5,299 nt of DNA from Acidobacteriota bacterium (GTDB lineage: Bacteria > Acidobacteriota > Terriglobia > Terriglobales > Acidobacteriaceae), in assembly GCA_021801945.1 (NCBI GenBank), contig JAKABE010000265.1, forward strand, positions 1-5,299. The letters run 5' to 3'. The notes under the pieces are model-generated. The model did no database searches and had not been told where the DNA came from. It saw nothing but the letters and a program-made list of their open reading frames with translations. Of this stretch, positions 1-5,299 are shown piece after piece (position 1 is the first letter of the stretch; each line of letters begins with the position of its first letter). The position numbers and the translations under genes are program-made.

Positions 1-60
1 TGATTTCGCTGCTCTGAGTTGGCCCCTTTCGATGGTCTGATTTGGCCCCACCTTAAGGCG
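1..60 (+). repeat. IS21-family left end with two 14-bp terminal repeats
   Basis: Two near-identical 14-bp direct repeats, TCTGAGTTGGCCCC (13-26) and TCTGATTTGGCCCC (36-49), lie 23 bp apart and differ at one position. They precede an istA gene. IS21-family elements are known to carry several such internal repeats near each end, where the transposase binds. The window opens with TG, as IS21 ends do, so the true tip may be at or just before base 1, but this cannot be settled without the flank. The role as transposase binding sites is inferred from position and family. Confidence 0.6.
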
Positions 61-80
61 GAGCCCGTTAGCTTGTTCTG

Positions 81-93
81 GGGGTTTAGCCCC
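81..93 (+). other. short GC hairpin in the istA leader
   Basis: GGGG (81-84) can pair with CCCC (90-93) around a TTTAG loop, 24 bases before the istA ribosome binding site. It is short and may be chance; a role in limiting transposase expression is only a guess. Confidence 0.15.
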
Positions 94-116
94 GGAAGCG
101 AGGACGGCTTGGCCAC

Positions 117-125
117 AAGGAGGAG
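117..125 (+). promoter_or_regulatory. istA ribosome binding site
   Basis: AAGGAGGAG is close to a perfect Shine-Dalgarno sequence and ends 4 bases before a GTG codon at 130 (6 bases if only AAGGAGG is counted). This decides the istA start: the frame is open upstream to a TTG at 19, but that codon lies inside the element's terminal repeats and has no comparable site. Confidence 0.7.
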
Positions 126-129
126 CAAG

Positions 130-1476
130 GTGGAGCTATACGAGCAGATCCGGCGAGAGTACAAGCATGGTGCCGGGACGGTCCGTGCAGTGGCGCGGAA
201 GTTGGGAGTACATCGGCGGGAGGTGCGCCGGGCGTTGTCCAGCGCATTGCCTCCAGAACGGAAAAAGCAGGAACGCGAGCGGCCGAAGCTGGCCGCGGCG
301 CTGCCGTTCATAGACGCGATTCTGGAGGCAGATCGCCGGGCGCCGCGCAAGCAGCGACACACGGCCCGTCGTATCTGGAGGCGGTTACTCCAGGAGATGC
401 AGGGGATCAGTGTTGCCGAGTCGACGGTGCGCGAGTACGTGCGGCAGCGCAAGGCGGCGATGGGACTGCTGGGGCAGGAAGTATTCGTGCCGCAGTCCTA
501 CCAGTTTGGTGGCGAGGCGCAGGTGGACTGGTACAAGATCTGGGCCGAGTTCGACGGTCAGCCGCGCAAGGTCTACATCTTCTGCATGCGCTCGATGGCC
601 TCGGGTGCGGCGTATCACCGGGCCTATCCGCACGCCACGCAACAGGCCTTTCTGGAAGCGCACGAGTTGGCCTTTGCATGGTTTGGGGGCGCGTTTCATC
701 TCCTCAGGTTGGATAACCTGACCAGCGCAGTGAGGAAGATTTTGCGCGGCCGTCAGCGGGAAGAGACCACGCGGTTCATCGCATTTCGCTCGCACTGGGG
801 CTTTCGCGCGGAGTTTTGCACGCCGGGCGAAGGCCATGAGAAGGGCGGCGTCGAGGGCGAAGGCGGCCAGTTCCGGCGCAACTATCTGGCTCCTGTGCCC
901 AAGGTGCGCAACCTGGAGGAACTGAACAGGCTTCTGGAGTCGGGCTCGGTCGAGGAGCAGAACCGCACCATTGCCGGGCGCAGCCATACGATCGGCACGG
1001 CGATGCTGGCCGAACGCGAGCATCTGCCGCCGCTGGCCGCCGATGGCTGTGATCTGGCGGCGTTGCATTTCCCCAGAGTCAACCAGAGCGGCTGCGTGAA
1101 GGCGTTGACCAACTTCTATTCGACACCATTGCCGGTGGGAACATCCGTCCAGGCGAAGGTCTACTCGGCGTACGTGGAGATCTGGCACTCCGGACGTTGC
1201 GTGGCCCGGCATGAACGCTGCTACGAACGCCATCAGCAGGTTCTGGAACTGGACCACTATCTGGATGTGCTGATGAAGAAGCCCGGCGCCATGGCCGGCT
1301 CGACGGCCCTGGAACAGTGCCGCGCTCAGGGCCGCTGGCCGGCCAGCTACGACCGCTTCTGGTCGATAACCAGCGAACGAAATGGCCGCCAGGCCGGAAC
1401 ACGGACGATGATCGAGGTGCTTCTGCTACCGCCTAAGCACCTGTATTCACGTGTAAGCCGCCTCAATCTTGGGTGA
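130..1476 (+). CDS. istA: IS21-family transposase IstA, C-terminally truncated
   Basis: This is the DDE-type transposase of an IS21-family element, which normally cuts and joins DNA together with the ATPase helper IstB. From the GTG start the protein is 448 residues. A helix-turn-helix-like segment (about 14-37, GTVRAVARKLGVHRREVRRAL) is followed by the retroviral-integrase-like catalytic core with D133 (QVDWY), D195 (RLDNL) and E242 (KGGVEG), so the catalytic triad is intact. The region after about 310 matches the usual IstA C-terminal part, down to the conserved GRQAGTRTMIEVLLL (419-433). Family members normally continue for several dozen residues with an Ala/Leu-rich helical tail. Here the sequence changes to PPKHLYSRVSRLNLG and stops. 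No istB follows. The gene is therefore most likely a 3'-truncated remnant, although its catalytic core could still be made. Family assignment is firm; the exact break point rests on remembered family sequence. Confidence 0.9.
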   Translation: MELYEQIRREYKHGAGTVRAVARKLGVHRREVRRALSSALPPERKKQERERPKLAAALPFIDAILEADRRAPRKQRHTARRIWRRLLQEMQGISVAESTVREYVRQRKAAMGLLGQEVFVPQSYQFGGEAQVDWYKIWAEFDGQPRKVYIFCMRSMASGAAYHRAYPHATQQAFLEAHELAFAWFGGAFHLLRLDNLTSAVRKILRGRQREETTRFIAFRSHWGFRAEFCTPGEGHEKGGVEGEGGQFRRNYLAPVPKVRNLEELNRLLESGSVEEQNRTIAGRSHTIGTAMLAEREHLPPLAADGCDLAALHFPRVNQSGCVKALTNFYSTPLPVGTSVQAKVYSAYVEIWHSGRCVARHERCYERHQQVLELDHYLDVLMKKPGAMAGSTALEQCRAQGRWPASYDRFWSITSERNGRQAGTRTMIEVLLLPPKHLYSRVSRLNLG

Positions 1477-1490
1477 ATTCTTGGGTGACT
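1467..1490 (+). repeat. 12-bp tandem repeat at the end of istA
   Basis: TCTTGGGTGAAT (1467-1478) is followed directly by TCTTGGGTGACT (1479-1490), differing at one base. The first copy contains the istA stop codon. The second copy can also form a 6-bp stem, TCTTGG (1479-1484) with CCAAGA (1492-1497). It sits just beyond the point where IstA similarity ends, so it may mark the deletion or recombination scar that removed the rest of the element, or it may be a minor local duplication. Confidence 0.5.
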
Positions 1491-1597
1491 TCCAAGACCA
1501 ACGAATGATTCTCCGCTTTCAGGTACCCGGCGGTGAACGCAGCGGGATTGGGCTGCCGGCCCACTCCACCAACTCGCTTCGTTCCGTTATTGACTCT
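1477..1597. other. intergenic spacer between convergent genes
   Basis: No coding sequence is apparent here. TGGGC (1549-1553) and GCCCA (1559-1563) form a 5-bp GC-rich stem with a 5-base loop, about 35 bases past the stop of the minus-strand gene, but no T-run follows on either strand, so a terminator is only a weak possibility. Nothing resembling an IS21 right end or an istB start was seen. Confidence 0.4.
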
Positions 1598-2071
1598 TCA
1601 ATCTGCGAAACCAAATACCGGTTCTCCGGCCGCGAGCAGACCGGTGGACGTCTCGGGCTGCTCCTCGGCCTCGTCAGCATCGCCGAAAACCTCCTCGCGG
1701 ATGATGCGTTCAGTGGCCTCACGCAAATACTCATCGAGTGCACGGGATATCTCCAGATACTCCGGCCAGAGCGTCCGGTTGATAAAGGACTTGGGCGTGC
1801 GAACGAGGATGGTCGAATAGCGTTGCCCCGGATATCGGTAGGGACGCAAACCGTAGCGGCGGCAGAGTGCCAGAAACGCCCGGCGCTTCCAGGGATCGGG
1901 CAGGCGAAAGCTCATTTCGATGCTGCGCTCGGTCTTCTCGGTCGCGGCCAGTGCAGAGCGAACCCTGTTGAGCGCGGCCTCGGCGGCCTCGCGCTCCCCA
2001 GCGCTGGTGGCGCCCTCGAACAGAGCCGCAATCTTCCTCAGTTTCTCGCGAAGCTCCTGCTCAGTGCTCAA
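1598..2071 (-). CDS. hypothetical protein with DUF2786-like N-terminus
   Basis: This is a 157-residue protein with no assigned function. The first 42 residues (REKLRKIAALFEGATSAGER, then EAAEAALNRVRSAL) look like the helical DUF2786 pattern. A more distinctive block follows at about 51-127, with LPDPWKRRAFLALCRRYGL, YRYPGQRYSTILVRTPKSF and LWPEYLEISRALDEYLREAT. The last 20 or so residues are acidic and low in complexity. There is no signal peptide, membrane segment or obvious catalytic motif, so it is probably cytoplasmic. The start is a TTG at 2071 (complement), chosen because GGAGGA lies 9 bases upstream of it; no ATG competes nearby. From memory, similar small proteins occur on plasmids and in accessory regions, which fits a neighbouring insertion-sequence remnant. 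It converges on istA and appears to be transcribed alone. An open frame on the opposite strand across it lacks recognisable protein character and is treated as a shadow. Confidence 0.75.
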   Translation of the reverse strand: MSTEQELREKLRKIAALFEGATSAGEREAAEAALNRVRSALAATEKTERSIEMSFRLPDPWKRRAFLALCRRYGLRPYRYPGQRYSTILVRTPKSFINRTLWPEYLEISRALDEYLREATERIIREEVFGDADEAEEQPETSTGLLAAGEPVFGFAD

Positions 2072-2296
2072 CGCCTGAATTCCTCCCCGCTTGTCTGCCG
2101 ACCGTGCCGGCTCAAAGCCAGTCTACCTTGTGTATTGCGCATTGCGCGACAAAGCCTGGTCGCCCGCGTCTAGCATTTTCGATCGAGAACGGGTCATTGC
2201 TGTGGCTCGACAATATGAGACGCACTAGCAACGCATGCGGACTGCATATGGCCTTGAATAGTCGGTTCCAAAGGGCAGACTTAAAAATCCTCGTAA
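2072..2296. other. intergenic region upstream of the minus-strand gene
   Basis: No convincing gene is seen on either strand. It should hold the promoter of the 157-residue gene, but I could not pick a good -35/-10 pair. A tandem 7-mer, ATTGCGC twice (2134-2147), and an 8-bp palindrome CGCATGCG (2232-2239) are the only local patterns, and both are short enough to be chance. Confidence 0.4.
2081..2086 (-). promoter_or_regulatory. ribosome binding site for the 157-residue gene
   Basis: The complement reads GGAGGA, 9 bases before the TTG at 2071. It supports the TTG as the start codon. Confidence 0.55.
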
Positions 2297-2527
2297 ATAG
2301 GCAGCAGCGATGCCCATTGCCGGGGGCATCTGCTTCTCACTGCGCCCGCCTGAGCGCCGTTGACCGTGCACAGCGACGTGCCTGTGGAGATCCACAACAT
2401 GGATGAACCGGTTTTCGTCTCGGCCCTGGGGCGCGTTGCCATTCTCAACACCACCGGCCGCATGGACGCTCTGGGAATGGCCATCGATTTCGTAGGCTCG
2501 CCGGGGGCGGTTTTCCTTAGTTCATGA
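2297..2527 (+). pseudogene. possible PilZ-like domain remnant with an in-frame stop
   Basis: An open stretch from 2354 to the TGA at 2525-2527 encodes about 57 residues with protein-like character, including PVEIHNMDEPVFVSALGRVA and LGMAIDFVGSPGAVFLSS. The order of a polar strand, a short turn, a xxGRVA strand, a Gly-rich turn and LGMAIDF resembles the C-terminal half of PilZ domains, which bind cyclic di-GMP. In the same frame, upstream of a TGA at 2351-2353, the reading DAHCRGHLLLTAPA resembles the preceding PilZ strand, so the TGA seems to interrupt the domain. The N-terminal RxxxR ligand motif expected of PilZ is not visible, and the frame closes upstream at a TAA (2294-2296). A short real gene starting at TTG 2360 or GTG 2366 is the alternative, but no clear ribosome binding site precedes either. 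The family assignment is inferred from pattern only. Confidence 0.35.
2303..2334 (+). other. 11-bp stem hairpin
   Basis: AGCAG (2303-2307) plus ATGCCC (2310-2315) pair with GGGCAT (2324-2329) plus CTGCT (2330-2334), giving 11 base pairs with a 2-base bulge and an 8-base loop. No T-run follows on either strand, so it is not a standard intrinsic terminator. It overlaps the decayed PilZ-like frame and could be a chance structure. Confidence 0.35.
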
Positions 2528-2910
2528 AGTGTTTGACTTCAAGGTCAGCACGACAAAGTTCCGAGGCAGTCTGGGGGCCAATGCGCATCGTGAGGTGCAT
2601 GCATACTTCCGACTGGATTCCAGACCTCCATCCTTGTTCTTGTGGGCCGCCCGAAGGATTTTGTTTGTCGCGCCAATTTTTTGCTCGAAGATGAAGAAGG
2701 GGCGCGATGGTGGCCTGAACCGGTTCACTTACGGTGAGCCGACGGCCCATCTGATCGAATAGGCATGAGATCCATGGACGCGCAGGTCGTTCTAGATACG
2801 ACACCGTGAGATCCGGCCGATCGGTGCCCCGTGGGACTCCACTCTCCACGACAAACCGTGCGATGCGGAGTTGAAGCCGCTGCGTGCATTGGCGACAGTG
2901 CGTGGTACGA
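2528..2910. other. non-coding region upstream of the GH3 gene
   Basis: About 380 bases without a credible gene. Open frames on both strands here have no recognisable protein character and overlap one another. Patterns present are an inverted repeat TCGCGCC (2668-2674) / GGCGCGA (2701-2707) with a 26-base loop containing a T6 run, and the palindrome at 2716-2727 listed separately. The stretch looks less GC-rich than the flanking genes, consistent with non-coding or degraded sequence. Confidence 0.5.
2716..2727. promoter_or_regulatory. 12-bp perfect palindrome, possible repressor operator
   Basis: TGAACCGGTTCA is its own reverse complement and has the central CG common in operators of LacI-family sugar regulators. 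It lies about 180 bases upstream of the putative GH3 promoter and 300 bases before the GH3 start, which is far for direct repression. The 10-mer TGAACCGGTT also occurs at 2404-2413. No regulator gene is in the window, so the operator role is inference. Confidence 0.25.
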
Positions 2911-2939
2911 TTGACTTTTTTCGGGAGCAGCCATACTGT
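2911..2939 (+). promoter_or_regulatory. putative sigma-70-like promoter of the GH3 gene
   Basis: TTGACT (2911-2916) matches the -35 consensus at five of six positions. After 17 bases comes TACTGT (2934-2939), a weak -10 that keeps the key TA and final T. Transcription would start near 2946, leaving an untranslated leader of roughly 80 bases. It is the best candidate between 2528 and the start codon. Confidence 0.35.
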
Positions 2940-3028
2940 GGCCGCCGAAAAAGCAAAATGGAAATTCTGGTCTACACTCTTCCGGTTGGTCACTGTTGCG
3001 TGCGAAACGCAGAAAGCTGACTTTCGCC

Positions 3029-5278
3029 ATGAAAAAGAGCCTTGTTGCGCTTCTCTGTCTTGTGCTGCTTGCTGCCCTCGCGCCCGCCCGCGCACAGCGC
3101 CAGCGCTATAAGCCGCGCCCCAATGTCGATCAGTGGCACCTGAAGGACTATCCCTTCGACAATCCGAACCTGCCCGCCAGCCAGCGCATCGACAATCTCC
3201 TCTCGCTCATGACCCTGGAGGAGAAGATCGACTGCCTCGGCACCGACACCGGCGTGCCGCGCCTCGGCGTTCCCAACTTCGGTGCGTCGGAAGGCATTCA
3301 CGGGGTCGTTCAGCGGCAGGGCCGCCCCGGCCGCCCGCCCATCACGACCACCCAATTCCCGCAGCCTCCTGGCATGGGCACCACCTGGGACCCGGACCTG
3401 GTGCGCGAAGCTGCCGGCGTCGAGGGCTACGAAGCCCGCTACATCACGCAGACTCCCAGCTACAACCGCCAGATCCTCATGCTTTGGGGACCACAGGCCG
3501 ACCTCGACCGCGATCCGCGCTGGGGCCGCAGTGAAGAGGTCTACGGCGAGGACCCCTTCCTCAACGGCACCATGGCCACTGCCTTTGTCCACGGCCTGCA
3601 GGGTGACAACCCGAAATACTGGCAGACCGCCGCGCTCCTCAAGCATTTCCTCGCCAACGAAAACGAGAACGACCGTAACAGCTCCACCTCGAACTTCGAC
3701 GAGCGCCTGTTTTGGGAGTACTATTCCGTTCCCTTCCGCATGGCATTTGAGCAGGGCGGCGCCCGAGCGGTAATGGCCTCCTACAACGCCTGGAATGGCA
3801 TTCCCATGGCCATTCATCCGGTGCTGCGCAACATCGTCATTAACAAGTGGGGGGTAGATGTTACTTCCAGCGACGGCGGAGCCATTACGCTTCTGGTCAG
3901 TCCGCGCCATCTGTTCCCCGGCCAGGAGGACGCGGTGGTCGCCTCGTTCAAGGCGGGCATCAATCAGTACCTCGACGTGTACCGCGACCAGATGATCGAG
4001 GCGGTCAAGGATGGCCGTATTACCGAAGCCGAAATCGACGACGCCCTACGCCGCAAGTTCCGCATTGAGATCAAACTGGGCCTGCTCGATCCGCCGGACA
4101 TGGTGCCGTATACGAAGATTCGCCAGACCGGCAACGAGCCCGCTCCCTGGAACACCGAGCGTGACCGCGCCATCTCTCAAAAGGTCGCATTGGAGTCCGT
4201 GGTCCTGCTGAAGGATCAGGACAGCTTACTGCCGCTCGACAAGAGCAAGATCAAGTCCATCGCCGTGATCGGCCCGCTGGCCGATGTGGTGCATTGGGAC
4301 TGGTACGGCGGCACGCCGCCTTATGCCATCACCCCACTCGAGGGCATTGAGAAGGCGGCGGGCCCAAACGTAAAGATCAATTACGCAGCGTACGACACGC
4401 TCGGTGGCGAAACCGCCGCCCTGAAGGCCGCGAAGGAATCGGACGTTGCCGTAGTGGTTCTGGGCAACAATCCTACCTGCGGCGACGAGGCAGACGCTTG
4501 GTACAGCACGCCGGAGGAAGGCGGAGGCATTACCTTGCCCTGCACGGTTCCCAGCGACGGCCGTGAAGGACGCGACCGCGAAACCATGACGCTCGATCAG
4601 GAACAGATCGTGAAGCAGGTTTTGGTAAAGAACCCCCACACAGTGCTGGTGCTCATCGCCAGCTTCCCTTTCACCATCGACTGGTCGCAGAAGCACGTTC
4701 CCGCCATCCTGACGATGGCCCAGGCATCGCAGGATGAAGGCACGGCCCTGGCCAAGGTGCTGTTCGGCGATTACGACCCGGGCGGCCACCTCGTCCGCAC
4801 CTGGCCGAAATCGATGGATCAGCTCCCGCCGCGCATGGACTACAACATCCGCGACGGCTACACCTACATGTACTTTAAGGACCAGCCGCTTTATCCCTTC
4901 GGCTTCGGCCTCAGCTATACCACCTTCAAGCTCTCCAACCTTCGCACCAGCGCGCCGTCGATCGCAAAGCACGGCAACATCACCGTCAGCGTCGACGTCA
5001 CCAATACCGGCAGCCGTATTGGCGACGAAGTCGTTCAGCTCTACGTCAGTTGGCCGCACCCACAGGTTGTGCGTCCCCGCGAGGAGCTGGAGGGCTTCCA
5101 GCGCGTCACCGTGGACCCAGGCAAGACGAAAACCGTGACCATCCCGCTCAAGGCTTCGCAGCTCGCGTTCTGGGATGTGGGCACGCACGCCTTCTGCGTA
5201 CTGCAGGAGCCCGTCCGCCTGATGGTCGGCGATTCCTCGGCTGATATCACCCTGAGCATCCCGGAGCAGGTGGAGTAG
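3029..5278 (+). CDS. secreted family 3 glycoside hydrolase (beta-glucosidase/beta-xylosidase type)
   Basis: This 749-residue retaining glycosidase probably removes terminal beta-linked glucose or xylose from oligosaccharides outside the cytoplasm. Residues 1-22 form a Sec signal peptide (MKK, Leu/Ala-rich core, cleavage after ARA, no lipobox). The N-terminal GH3 barrel (about 50-350) contains SEGIHGV (88-94), DLDRDPRWGRSEEVYGEDP (158-176), the substrate-binding K205-H206 and MASYN (249-253). D282 in VTSSDGG is the predicted nucleophile. The alpha/beta sandwich (about 385-600) has VVLLKD and IAVIGPLAD, and E513 in GREGRDR is the likely acid/base. YPFGFGLSYTTF (622-633) leads into a fibronectin-III-like domain (about 640-749). 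Length and order match complete GH3 enzymes. ATG 3029 is chosen because it gives a normal signal peptide; the frame opens at TTG 2996, which would add 11 basic residues. The ribosome site (AGAAAG, 12 bases upstream) is weak. It appears to be a single-gene unit; the substrate cannot be told from sequence alone. Confidence 0.95.
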   Translation: MKKSLVALLCLVLLAALAPARAQRQRYKPRPNVDQWHLKDYPFDNPNLPASQRIDNLLSLMTLEEKIDCLGTDTGVPRLGVPNFGASEGIHGVVQRQGRPGRPPITTTQFPQPPGMGTTWDPDLVREAAGVEGYEARYITQTPSYNRQILMLWGPQADLDRDPRWGRSEEVYGEDPFLNGTMATAFVHGLQGDNPKYWQTAALLKHFLANENENDRNSSTSNFDERLFWEYYSVPFRMAFEQGGARAVMASYNAWNGIPMAIHPVLRNIVINKWGVDVTSSDGGAITLLVSPRHLFPGQEDAVVASFKAGINQYLDVYRDQMIEAVKDGRITEAEIDDALRRKFRIEIKLGLLDPPDMVPYTKIRQTGNEPAPWNTERDRAISQKVALESVVLLKDQDSLLPLDKSKIKSIAVIGPLADVVHWDWYGGTPPYAITPLEGIEKAAGPNVKINYAAYDTLGGETAALKAAKESDVAVVVLGNNPTCGDEADAWYSTPEEGGGITLPCTVPSDGREGRDRETMTLDQEQIVKQVLVKNPHTVLVLIASFPFTIDWSQKHVPAILTMAQASQDEGTALAKVLFGDYDPGGHLVRTWPKSMDQLPPRMDYNIRDGYTYMYFKDQPLYPFGFGLSYTTFKLSNLRTSAPSIAKHGNITVSVDVTNTGSRIGDEVVQLYVSWPHPQVVRPREELEGFQRVTVDPGKTKTVTIPLKASQLAFWDVGTHAFCVLQEPVRLMVGDSSADITLSIPEQVE

Positions 5279-5280
5279 GT

Positions 5281-5299
5281 CGCAGGCCCCGGCCCTGCG
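5281..5299 (+). terminator. possible intrinsic terminator hairpin, cut by the window end
   Basis: CGCAGG (5281-5286) pairs with CCTGCG (5294-5299) around a 7-base loop, beginning two bases after the GH3 stop codon. The T-run that would make it an intrinsic terminator would lie beyond the window and cannot be seen. Confidence 0.4.

Noticed and set aside
385..1257. Long minus-strand frame (290 codons) opposite istA
   Set aside because: Istrongly constrained IstA motifs lie on the plus strand; the antisense product is Arg/His/Leu-rich with no recognisable domain.
1469..2173. Long plus-strand open frame (234 codons) antisense to the 157-residue gene
   Set aside because: Its translation lacks patterned domains, while the minus-strand frame has a good ribosome site and protein-like blocks. 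It is most likely a shadow created by high GC.
2574..2581. GGGGCCAA as a possible IS21 right end, inverted relative to TTGGCCCC at 19-49
   Set aside because: Only about 9 bases match, there is a single copy rather than a spaced pair, and no istB precedes it. Chance is enough to explain it.
2072..3028. CRISPR array, tRNA or riboswitch
   Set aside because: No regularly spaced repeats, no cloverleaf with a recognisable T-arm, and no known riboswitch core were seen in the non-coding stretch.
2517..3095. Minus-strand frame (192 codons) across the GH3 upstream region
   Set aside because: It runs over the GH3 signal-peptide coding sequence and the putative promoter, has no domain-like character and no good ribosome site.
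2990..3910. Minus-strand frame (306 codons) opposite the GH3 N-terminal half
   Set aside because: The GH3 motifs on the plus strand are unambiguous; the antisense frame is a codon-bias shadow, as is the one at 4226-5188.

Overview
The window is high-GC bacterial DNA with three parts: a broken mobile element, a gene-poor stretch holding one small gene and decayed sequence, and a complete secreted glycoside hydrolase gene. The codon use, the style of the hydrolase and the scattered insertion-sequence debris would fit an Acidobacteriota-like soil bacterium. That is an impression from protein style only; there is no rRNA or other taxonomic marker here.

Positions 1-1476 (+) carry the left end of an IS21-family insertion sequence. 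Two near-identical 14-bp repeats, 23 bp apart, lie at the very start, followed by an istA transposase gene with a strong ribosome binding site and all three DDE catalytic residues. Its C-terminus breaks off after about residue 433 and runs into an unrelated 15-residue tail. No istB helper gene and no right end follow, so the element is a remnant and is probably immobile on its own.

Positions 1598-2071 (-) encode a 157-residue protein of unknown function whose N-terminus resembles DUF2786-type sequences. It is convergent with the istA remnant. The antisense open frame across it looks like a shadow.

Positions 2072-3028 are mostly non-coding. A short frame around 2297-2527 reads like the C-terminal half of a PilZ-type domain interrupted by a TGA, so it is probably a pseudogene. 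Around it are an 11-bp stem hairpin (2303-2334), a perfect 12-bp palindrome (2716-2727) and a plausible sigma-70-like promoter (2911-2939) for the next gene.

Positions 3029-5278 (+) encode a 749-residue family 3 glycoside hydrolase with a Sec signal peptide, the two-domain GH3 core and a fibronectin-III-like C-terminal domain. It is probably an exported beta-glucosidase or beta-xylosidase involved in plant polysaccharide or oligosaccharide breakdown. A GC-rich hairpin begins two bases after its stop, at the window edge. I see no convincing new multi-gene system. The items most worth a second look are the orphan 157-residue family, the decayed PilZ-like frame and the unusual nucleophile context of the GH3 enzyme.
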